NCBI GenBank assembly: GCA_047975195.1
Contig: JBKEDB010000152.1
Coordinates: 1 to 5,136, forward strand
Origin: Cumulibacter sp047975195
GTDB lineage: Bacteria > Actinomycetota > Actinomycetes > Mycobacteriales > Antricoccaceae
Direction: 5' to 3'
DNA: 5,136 bases
Shown here: piece by piece, positions 1 through 5,136 of the stretch
Position numbering within the stretch: the first letter of the stretch is position 1
How the letters are laid out: every line of letters begins with the position of its first letter
Made by a program: the position numbers and the translations under genes
Notes under the pieces: generated by a model
What the model was told of the DNA's origin: nothing
What the model saw: only the letters and a program-made list of their open reading frames with translations
Database searches by the model: none

Positions 1-393
1 GACAGCAACCCGCCAGGTTTCAAAGATAACCGGCCTTCGACCGACGAGCAGCGATGACCCTCGTCGACGGTCTTCTGCAGGTAGAGCAAGTCCGGGCCGG
101 ACGATCCCACCTTGCCGCGGAGCGATGGTTAAGATTCGGATAACGTGCTTACCCATCAGACTCTGGCAAATCGCATCGGAGGCGAATTTGGCCGGTCTTT
201 GATGGTAGTTCCTCGTAGGTACAGAGAACCCCCGCATCACGAGCGCTCTTGCGACGCTTTTGAGACTCGCCGTGGCGATAACGACGAGCTCGCCAGCCGT
301 GTTGCTCCTCGAGACGTCGCCCGCGGGTGCGTAGCGCCCGCCGCACCGCTGGTCCCTGCCATGCGGACGGTACGAAGTGCCAGTATTAGCTTC
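1..393. other. Stretch without a convincing gene
   Basis: No recognisable gene was found here. On the plus strand a frame open from the left edge stops at 55-57 and overlaps, by ATGA, an ATG at 54 that opens a 29-codon frame ending at 143. Neither peptide resembles a family I know. The frame that later encodes the racemase-like protein is open from a GTG at 145, but the roughly 83 residues before position 394 are rich in Arg, Pro and Ala and look like read-through of non-coding GC-rich DNA. A short minus-strand frame also runs off the left edge (GTG near 107), without recognisable content. The stretch may be the leader of the downstream gene or the relic of a decayed gene. I see no clear promoter or terminator. 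Confidence 0.4.
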
Positions 394-1223
394 ATGGTCA
401 CGATCGGGTTCCTGCACACAGCCAGGACGCACATCAGCACTTTCGATGGTCTCGTCCGCGCTTCGTCACCGTCGACTGAAACCGTGCACGTCGTCGCGGA
501 GGATCTACGGACCAGAGCGCGCACCTCCGGCCCGCGACCCGACCTCTTGGTCGACATGCAGTCAGCCCTGGCCGAACTCGCCGATCTTGGAGCCGATGTG
601 GCGATCTGCACGTGCTCGACTGTCGGTCCTCTCGTTGAGCAAAGTAGCGCGGCAATACCGGTCTTACGAGTGGACCGTCCCATGGCGCGTGCAGCAGTTC
701 GTGCCGGCTCGCGAATCGCGGTCGTCGCGGCGTTGGAGTCGACGCTCCTGCCGACCACGGCCCTGCTCACTGAGGAAGCTACCGAAGCCAGCAGGCAATA
801 GAGGTCGTCGAGACGTTCGTGCCCAACGCATGGACCGACTTCGAATCAGGGCATATGACGTCATACATCGCGCTGGTCGCTGCTGCGGCTCGCCTCGTCG
901 CCTCGTCCGTGGATGTGGTCGTGCTCGCGCAGGCGAGCATGGCTGACGCGCTCGCTCTGCTCAAGGATGCGTCGGCGCCCGTCCTCGCCAGCCCGCAGCT
1001 GGCCGTGGATACCGCTATCGCATGGCACGACGAGCAGTTTGATGAGACTCCTCTGGTCGGACGCGACGATAATGAACCTCCGCCAGCGCCGAGCACGCGA
1101 TTTGACGATCAGTGGTTGGAGCGACCTGGCGCCATCGCCGCCGATATGCTCGGCTACAGTTTCGGGCCACCGAACGACATGGCGAGCAGGCGGCCGAACC
1201 TTTCAGCCACTACTGGACATTGA
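394..1223 (+). pseudogene. Asp/Glu racemase-family protein, split by a frameshift
   Basis: Two adjacent frames together spell one protein of the aspartate/glutamate racemase superfamily, cytoplasmic cofactor-independent enzymes that use Cys for racemisation or related chemistry. The first half starts at ATG 394 (MVTIGFLHTA), carries the Cys motif ICTCST (Cys codons 607 and 613), then VLRVDRPMA and IAVVAALEST, and stops at TAG 799-801. The second half continues in another frame from about 798 with IEVVETFVP, a family-like helix and VVVLAQASMAD, ending at TGA 1221-1223. Adding one base near 796-800 joins the halves without loss of family alignment, which points to a single-base deletion. Gln-Ala-Ser (from 930) occupies the place where classical two-Cys racemases have their second Cys, so the native reaction is uncertain. 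About 60 residues after LAVDTAIAW exceed the usual family length. The start was chosen by family wording; no good ribosome binding site precedes it. The alternative is an intact gene with a sequencing error. Confidence 0.75.
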
Positions 1224-2312
1224 ATGCGCATCTTTGTGGTCCGAGAGCGATCTTGGAGTTCCAGCGCAGCCGAGATGACAGTCTCTCTTGGCGCTAGCCT
1301 TCCGGTAGCTGGCTTGCGGAGCGATTGCCCGCCGATCTCATTCGACATCGACGGTAACTCAGTCCAGGTGCGACTCTGGCTGCCATACGGCGGTCAGCCC
1401 ACCGACGTCCATATCGAGACTTCGAGTCCAGCGGTGGTGATTCGCGCAATGGCTGATCCAGCCGCGGGATCGGTACCTGGAGCCCTTACAGCCCGCCGCG
1501 GCGGATCGCCGCTGGTGCTCGCCACCACAACCGAGCATGGATCCATCCAGGATGCGGTCGATGACGTCAATGAACCCCGGCGGTCTGCGGCATCGACGCC
1601 ACCCGCCCATCGGATCTACTACGGCAGCATCATCGCGCTCGGATTATTGGTTGGGGCCCTACAACACAACGTCGTAGTAATTGCCGGTGCGGTTCTCCTC
1701 GCAATGACTATGACCACGATTTGGGCATATAACAGGAGGACTTTCCAGCCGCGCGCTACCCAGCACCTGGCGTTAGGTGCCGATCAAGGCGCGCGATTGG
1801 AACGAACGGGACGAGCCATGCGGATGGGGCAGGTCCAGGCGTGGGCTTGTCTCGCCGTGCTGTTGACTGTCGCCGTGGTGACCACCGCGGTGATCCTCCG
1901 ATCCGGTACGCAACTCCCCAGCGAGTTGAGATTTACCGGAAGCAAGCTCGGGCGCACAACCATCTGGCCAACCCCGATCGTGCTCGCCGCGATGTGGATC
2001 CTGACCGCAGACGTCCCCGTGCACGCCTGGATGTGGTTTCGGACCAGCATCACCCGCGCCGCTCGGTCAGGCGCACCGTACGGCCCGCTCGCAGGAATGA
2101 CGACGTCCGCGGGAATCTTCGCGATAACGTTCATCATCCACTACGGGGGCGAGTCGCCTGATCGTGCTAAGGACGGTCTCTTTGCGGTCCTTTGTGGCTT
2201 GATCGTCGGCTTACTCATTCATGTGCTTCGACCTCTCGGGACCCGGACCGACGTTTCCGCAGGCGGCGAACAAGACAGTTCCAATGGCCGCGACTCCGAC
2301 GTCCGCGAATGA
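1224..2312 (+). CDS. Putative six-helix membrane protein of unknown function
   Basis: I do not recognise this 362-residue protein. It has a soluble N-terminal region of about 130 residues, including a strand-like stretch at 38-75 (FDIDGNSVQVRLWLPYGG), then an apparently flexible linker. Six hydrophobic segments follow at about 132-146, 149-168, 206-225, 247-271, 291-307 and 318-335. Basic residues cluster at 171-201 (between helices 2 and 3), 273-281 (between 4 and 5) and after helix 6, which by the positive-inside rule puts both termini in the cytoplasm. Helix 4 is Trp-rich and carries Asp263 and His267. The polar tail after 340 is probably disordered. There is no signal peptide. ATG 1224 directly follows, in frame, the stop of the racemase-like gene. 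Only a weak GGA precedes it, so ATG 1275 (MTVSLGAS) is a possible start. The long open frame and consistent topology support a real gene; adjacency suggests co-transcription with the racemase relic (inference). Confidence 0.65.
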   Translation: MRIFVVRERSWSSSAAEMTVSLGASLPVAGLRSDCPPISFDIDGNSVQVRLWLPYGGQPTDVHIETSSPAVVIRAMADPAAGSVPGALTARRGGSPLVLATTTEHGSIQDAVDDVNEPRRSAASTPPAHRIYYGSIIALGLLVGALQHNVVVIAGAVLLAMTMTTIWAYNRRTFQPRATQHLALGADQGARLERTGRAMRMGQVQAWACLAVLLTVAVVTTAVILRSGTQLPSELRFTGSKLGRTTIWPTPIVLAAMWILTADVPVHAWMWFRTSITRAARSGAPYGPLAGMTTSAGIFAITFIIHYGGESPDRAKDGLFAVLCGLIVGLLIHVLRPLGTRTDVSAGGEQDSSNGRDSDVRE

Positions 2313-2573
2313 GACTTGTCTTGCGCACGTACGAGCAACGCATTCGGCTATTGCGTGCCGCCGGCAGAAAGCCGAACTCAAAGTAGGGCTCGCCGTCGAT
2401 CTAGGCGACCGATCGCGAGGATCGGGTTCGTGACCTCATCGCACGAATCCCTCTGCGCCACCAAATTCGTTGGACTGATGACAACTGAGCTATGAAGCTC
2501 GATGGCCTGCGCAACCAGCCCGGCGACGCAGGACCTGATGCGTGATCCGCCCCGCGGGTGGCATGCTTCGGTC
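2313..2573. other. Spacer with two small hairpins
   Basis: This is the gap between the membrane protein and the serine hydrolase as annotated here. It holds two short perfect inverted repeats. CCGATC/GATCGG (2409-2425, 5-nt loop) is not followed by a T-run, so it is a poor intrinsic terminator. GAGCT/AGCTC (2487-2500, 4-nt loop) sits just before an ATG at 2502 that is in frame with the hydrolase. A TTGGAC at 2470-2475 could be a -35 element, but no good -10 lies at the right spacing. No RNA gene was recognised. Confidence 0.35.
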
Positions 2574-3608
2574 ATGGCCAGTAGGGCAGTAGATCGACTA
2601 GCTTTGCATCGGCTCGCGCGCGATTGCGCTGCACGCTGGACCAAGGAGGCAGTCGACATCGAGGCGTTCCTGATGGCGCAGGTTGATGACGTCTCACACC
2701 GAGATGTCGTCGGTCCACTTCGTCCGGCGACCGGCGGCAGCGGCGTAGTGCTCGTCGAGGGTCAGGAGGCGGCCACCTGGGGCAACCCTGAAGCGGTAGA
2801 GATGTCATTCAGCGTCACAAAGACGGTCGTGTCGCTGGTGGCCGGGATAGCTTTCGACGACGGGCTTCTCATCCCGGATCAGCGTGTTAGTGACGTCGTC
2901 GAGGTCCCCCAACTTCAGGGGGCGTTAAGTGCGCAAATCACCTGGCAACACCTTCTGCAGCAGACAAGTCAGTGGGGCGGCGAACTGTGGGGCAAGCCAA
3001 CCAGCGTCGACGCGCAGAGCTTTCGAGAGGGCACGGAGGTACACGGCACTGCGCCAGGTGATGGCTGGGCGTACAACGATGTGCGCATCAACCTCCTGTG
3101 TTACGTGCTCACCCTGTTATTCAGAGAATCGCTACCGGATGTCCTGCGCGCGCGTGTGATGGATCTGATCGGGGCATCCTCGACCTGGTCGTGGCACGGC
3201 TACACCTCCAGTGTCATCGAGCTCGACGATCGAGCGGTCGAGGTGGTTTCCGGTGGCGCACATTGGGGTGGCGGTTTGTTCATCAACGCGCGCGATCTCG
3301 CCCGCATCGGCGATTTGTACCTCAATGGCGGTCTCCACGACGGCACCCGAGTGCTGAGTGCCGAGTGGATCAAGCGATCCTGGACACCGTGTCCGGTCAA
3401 GCCCGAGTACGGATACTTGTGGTGGCTCAATGATGATCAAGTCCCCTGGCCAGGGGCACCGCGTACCGGGCGGAGCGCTCGTGGAAATGGCGGTCGCCAC
3501 CTCTTGTGGGTCGATCCTGTGCGTGATCTCGTGCTTGCTTCACACTGGACGGAGAATCCGCTCCACGTCATTCGAGCAGTCTCTGAGTCAGTGCGCCCAG
3601 ACCTTTGA
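2574..3608 (+). CDS. Serine hydrolase, class C beta-lactamase / DD-peptidase fold
   Basis: This is a member of the beta-lactamase-related serine hydrolase family (class C beta-lactamase, esterase and DD-peptidase fold), predicted to act by an acyl-serine mechanism on an unknown ester or amide. With this start it has 344 residues. The nucleophile motif SVTK lies at 80-83 (Ser80, Lys83), followed by a helix and DDGLL. HLLQQTSQW is at 126-134. The second motif region is WAYNDVRIN with Tyr167, where the usual YxN reads YND. GGAHWGGGLF follows at 227-236. The C-terminal strand GNGGRHLLWVDP (304-315) stands where a K/H-T-G motif would be. There is no signal peptide or lipobox, so it is probably cytoplasmic, which argues against a role in antibiotic resistance. 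The frame is open from ATG 2502, with further ATGs at 2538 and 2673. I prefer 2574 from family length, although none of these starts has a strong ribosome binding site. It converges with the arsenic operon and shows no functional link to it. Confidence 0.85.
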   Translation: MASRAVDRLALHRLARDCAARWTKEAVDIEAFLMAQVDDVSHRDVVGPLRPATGGSGVVLVEGQEAATWGNPEAVEMSFSVTKTVVSLVAGIAFDDGLLIPDQRVSDVVEVPQLQGALSAQITWQHLLQQTSQWGGELWGKPTSVDAQSFREGTEVHGTAPGDGWAYNDVRINLLCYVLTLLFRESLPDVLRARVMDLIGASSTWSWHGYTSSVIELDDRAVEVVSGGAHWGGGLFINARDLARIGDLYLNGGLHDGTRVLSAEWIKRSWTPCPVKPEYGYLWWLNDDQVPWPGAPRTGRSARGNGGRHLLWVDPVRDLVLASHWTENPLHVIRAVSESVRPDL

Positions 3609-3919
3609 TCGGTCCCGCGCGGTCGCGAGCATAGCCGCCGCGGGTCCCGTTGGGCACCGCCGCAGCGACTTGGGTGAACACGATCGCGACGGGCTACTTC
3701 CCTTCGAGCAAGAATCGCTGCCTGCGCCTTGGCGCACGAGAACGGCGCCATATGGTGATCATGCTCGTACATGCCAGTCATGACCGCCGCCAGTCACGGC
3801 TCAACGCCACGCCACTGCGGGAGTGGCACGCAACCGACGACAGGACGCGAAACAGCCAGCCAAGGCTGACTCGCCCAGGCATTGCCAGCAACGGATTCTG
3901 CCCCTGAACGCGCCCGCGT
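3609..3919. other. Convergent intergenic region without a recognisable gene
   Basis: About 310 bp separates the stop of the serine hydrolase from the stop of arsM. A plus-strand frame from TTG 3650 to 3907 and a minus-strand frame from 3781 leftwards are open, but their translations resemble no family I know, lack clear ribosome binding sites and look like chance open frames in GC-rich DNA. The region holds short inverted repeats, the best at 3811-3827, and CAGCC/GGCTG at 3857-3868. Transcripts from both sides should end here. A decayed gene fragment cannot be excluded. Confidence 0.45.
3811..3827. terminator. Possible bidirectional transcription stop hairpin
   Basis: A perfect 6-bp inverted repeat, GCCACT/AGTGGC with a GCGGG loop, lies between the two converging genes, about 93 bp past the arsM stop. 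No T-run follows on either strand, so it would be at best a weak intrinsic terminator of the kind often proposed in actinobacteria. It could also be chance in GC-rich sequence. The call rests on position and symmetry only. Confidence 0.25.
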
Positions 3920-4648
3920 TTACTGATCCCGTGGGAGATCAGCGCGAATGATCGCGGCCTCGGCGTATTCGTGCGCCTGATGCGTGGTTTCGATCGCGAT
4001 GTTCGCAAAACCGGCCTCGGCCAGATACTGCTCGAACTGGCGACGGGTGAGCGCGCCGGCGATACAACCGGTCCATTCCTGCATATCCGCACGCACATGC
4101 TCGGGCATATCCTCGGAGGCAATCACATCGCTGAAGGCGATCCGCCCTCCGGGTTTGAGCACGCGGGCGGCCTCGCGCAGCACCACTCGCTTATCTGCAG
4201 CGAGGTTGATCACGCAGTTCGACAATGCGATGTCAATGCTGTCGTCGGGTAGTGGAATGTCTTCGAGGTACCCCTTGAGGAACTCCACGTTGGTGGCACC
4301 GGCGGCGAACGCGTTCGCCCGCGCAGCCTCGAGCATCTCGTCCGTCATGTCCAGCCCGTACACCTTGCCGGTCTTGCCCACCCGACGTGCGGAGATGAGC
4401 GCGTCTCCCCCGGACCCTGAGCCTAGATCCAGGACGATCTCACCCTCGGCGAGCGCAGCGACCTGGGTCGGCACGCCGCAACCCAACGAGCCACCGACCG
4501 CTTCGGGTAGGTCGTCCATGCCCTCATACAGGGACGCACCGAACACGCCCGCCCGTTCGAGGTCCTGAACCGACGGTCCGCAGCAGGACTGCCGTTGGGT
4601 GGCGGCTGCGGCATAGCGGCTGCGCACGGTCTCGCGGATTTCGCTCAT
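3920..4648 (-). CDS. arsM: Arsenite S-adenosylmethionine methyltransferase ArsM
   Basis: ArsM transfers methyl groups from S-adenosylmethionine to thiol-bound arsenite in the cytoplasm, giving mono-, di- and possibly volatile trimethylated arsenicals. The 242-residue protein has a Rossmann methyltransferase core: motif I DLGSGSGGD (74-82), acidic GLDMTDEML (98-106), GYLEDIPLP (126-134) and RVLKPGGRIAFSD (162-174). The family's arsenic-binding cysteines are present: Cys57 in LGCGVP, Cys145 in SNCVINL and Cys195 in TGCIAGAL. The 50-residue gap between the last two equals that of human AS3MT Cys156 and Cys206. Cys22-Cys23 correspond to the conserved N-terminal cysteine. The protein ends soon after the core and lacks the roughly 100-residue C-terminal extension of the longer algal and animal enzymes, as many short bacterial ArsMs do. 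Its ATG overlaps the arsC stop by ATGA (4645-4648) and is preceded by AAGGAG at 8 nt, which fixes the start and implies translational coupling. Confidence 0.95.
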   Translation of the reverse strand: MSEIRETVRSRYAAAATQRQSCCGPSVQDLERAGVFGASLYEGMDDLPEAVGGSLGCGVPTQVAALAEGEIVLDLGSGSGGDALISARRVGKTGKVYGLDMTDEMLEAARANAFAAGATNVEFLKGYLEDIPLPDDSIDIALSNCVINLAADKRVVLREAARVLKPGGRIAFSDVIASEDMPEHVRADMQEWTGCIAGALTRRQFEQYLAEAGFANIAIETTHQAHEYAEAAIIRADLPRDQ

Positions 4649-5058
4649 GGCAGTAACTCCTTCAGTAGTTGGTGTACTCGCATCTTGATCTCATCGCGGA
4701 TGGGGCGTACCGCTTCGACGCCCAACCCTGCGGGGTCGGGTAACACCCAATCCAGATACCGCTTTCCAGGAAAGATCGGGCATGCGTCTCCGCAGCCCAT
4801 CGTGATCACGACGTCCGACGCGCGGACGGTCCGATCACTAAGCAGGGCGGGCGTTTGATCGGCGATGTCGATCCCGACCTCCGCCATCGCTTCACGTGCG
4901 GCGGGATTGATCTCGTCGGCCGGGACGGATCCAGCAGAATAGACGTCGATACGACCGTTCGCGAAGTGACGCAGCCAGCCCGCGGCCATCTGGGAGCGCC
5001 CGGCGTTATGCACGCACACAAACAGCACAGCGGGATTCTTGCGTTGTGTACTGGTCAT
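4645..5058 (-). CDS. arsC: Arsenate reductase ArsC, low-molecular-weight phosphatase type
   Basis: ArsC reduces arsenate to arsenite in the cytoplasm, supplying substrate for export and for ArsM. The 137-residue protein shows the LMW tyrosine phosphatase fold. The P-loop CVHNAGRS (15-22) contains nucleophile Cys15 and Arg21, YSAGS is at 40-44, and the general acid is Asp108 in LPDPAG. MGCGDACP (87-94) adds Cys89 and Cys93, the likely resolving thiols. C-terminal RPIRDEI (118-124) is typical of the family. In the thioredoxin-coupled staphylococcal pI258 enzyme the resolving cysteines are seven residues apart (82 and 89); here they are four apart. Whether electrons come from thioredoxin or from mycothiol/mycoredoxin, both known for actinobacterial ArsCs, cannot be read from the sequence. 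The ATG at 5058 overlaps the upstream stop by ATGA and has GGAGAGG 5 nt before it. A longer in-frame start at 5121 is rejected because it would read far into the upstream gene. Confidence 0.94.
   Translation of the reverse strand: MTSTQRKNPAVLFVCVHNAGRSQMAAGWLRHFANGRIDVYSAGSVPADEINPAAREAMAEVGIDIADQTPALLSDRTVRASDVVITMGCGDACPIFPGKRYLDWVLPDPAGLGVEAVRPIRDEIKMRVHQLLKELLP
4657..4662 (-). promoter_or_regulatory. Ribosome binding site of arsM
   Basis: AAGGAG on the minus strand lies 8 nt before the arsM ATG and inside the last codons of arsC, where it encodes Lys-Glu. It supports the start at 4648 and reinitiation by ribosomes finishing arsC. Confidence 0.8.
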
Positions 5059-5136
5059 GATCGCCTCTCCGCAATCGCCAGTTCGCCCGCGGACTTCGCG
5101 AGCATGCGCTTGCGTAGCCACAGACTCACGTACACC
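5055..5136 (-). CDS. acr3: C-terminal end of a probable ACR3-type arsenite efflux transporter (partial)
   Basis: The minus-strand frame entering from the right edge encodes 26 residues before TGA 5057-5055. It begins VYVSLWLRKRM, the end of a membrane helix followed by a basic, positive-inside tail (KSAGELAIAERRS). This fits the C-terminus of ACR3/BASS-superfamily arsenite permeases, in which a last helix is followed by a short basic cytoplasmic tail. An ACR3 gene directly before arsC is a common order in actinobacteria. The product would pump the arsenite made by ArsC out across the cytoplasmic membrane. The 4-nt overlap with arsC places it in the same operon. Only the end is visible, so ArsB or another transporter remains possible; the identity leans on context. 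Confidence 0.6.
   Translation of the reverse strand, partial: VYVSLWLRKRMLAKSAGELAIAERRS
5064..5070 (-). promoter_or_regulatory. Ribosome binding site of arsC
   Basis: GGAGAGG on the minus strand lies 5 nt before the ATG at 5058 and within the final codons of the upstream transporter gene. It decides between this start and the in-frame alternative at 5121. Confidence 0.8.

Noticed and set aside
145..393. N-terminal extension of the racemase-like protein from GTG 145
   Set aside because: The 83 added residues look non-coding in composition and the family begins at about MVTIGFLHT (394). Open frames of this length arise by chance in GC-rich DNA.
237..770. 177-codon minus-strand open frame opposite the racemase-like gene
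   Set aside because: Its Arg/Ser/Thr-rich translation is the antisense shadow of a gene with recognisable motifs on the plus strand.
790..805. Programmed ribosomal frameshifting to join the two racemase halves
   Set aside because: No slippery heptamer, Shine-Dalgarno-like stimulator or clear downstream structure is seen at the junction, and the family is not known for recoding. A deletion or sequence error is simpler.
2409..2425. Hairpin CCGATC/GATCGG as an intrinsic terminator of the membrane-protein gene
   Set aside because: Short stem with no following T-run; GATC-rich palindromes are common by chance in this sequence.
3650..3907. 85-codon plus-strand frame in the convergent gap
   Set aside because: TTG start, no ribosome binding site, no recognisable family and a composition like random GC-rich DNA.
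3984..4568. 194-codon plus-strand open frame opposite arsM
   Set aside because: Antisense shadow. The minus strand encodes a complete ArsM with all family motifs.
5059..5121. Longer arsC start adding 21 residues
   Set aside because: It would overlap the transporter gene by over 60 nt, whereas the ATG at 5058 has a good ribosome binding site and matches the family start just before the AVLFVCVHNAGRS strand and P-loop.
1..5136. CRISPR array, tRNA genes, insertion sequence ends or transposase
   Set aside because: No regularly spaced repeats, no cloverleaf-like sequence and no transposase-like frame or terminal inverted repeats were found on reading both strands.

Overview
The window is GC-rich DNA, most probably from an actinobacterium. 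This rests on the high G+C, the GC-biased third codon positions and protein wording typical of actinobacterial families (inference; no 16S or other marker is present). It has two halves facing each other. Positions 1-3608 carry plus-strand genes: a broken Asp/Glu racemase-family gene, an unrecognised six-helix membrane protein and a cytoplasmic beta-lactamase-fold serine hydrolase. Positions 3920-5136 carry a minus-strand arsenic resistance operon. About 310 bp of apparently non-coding DNA separates the converging halves.

The arsenic block is the only coherent system. In transcription order it holds the last 26 codons of a membrane protein that looks like an ACR3-type arsenite exporter, then arsC (thiol-dependent arsenate reductase of the low-molecular-weight phosphatase fold), then arsM (SAM-dependent arsenite methyltransferase). 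Both junctions are 4-nt ATGA overlaps, and each downstream start has a purine-rich ribosome binding site inside the preceding gene, so the three products are probably translationally coupled. ArsC reduces arsenate to arsenite, which is then exported or methylated to volatile or less retained species. The promoter and any ArsR-type regulator lie outside the window, beyond position 5136.

The left half looks less well maintained. The racemase-family gene (about 394-1223) keeps recognisable N- and C-terminal halves in two frames, joined by an apparent single-base deletion near 796-800. Its second half runs about 60 residues past the usual family end. It stops directly against the ATG of the membrane-protein gene, in the same frame. 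The serine hydrolase (about 2574-3608) appears intact, but its start is ambiguous. Nothing convincing was found in positions 1-393.

No tRNA, rRNA, CRISPR array, insertion sequence or convincing new multi-gene system was seen. The least explained items are the orphan membrane protein and the frameshifted racemase-like gene beside it.
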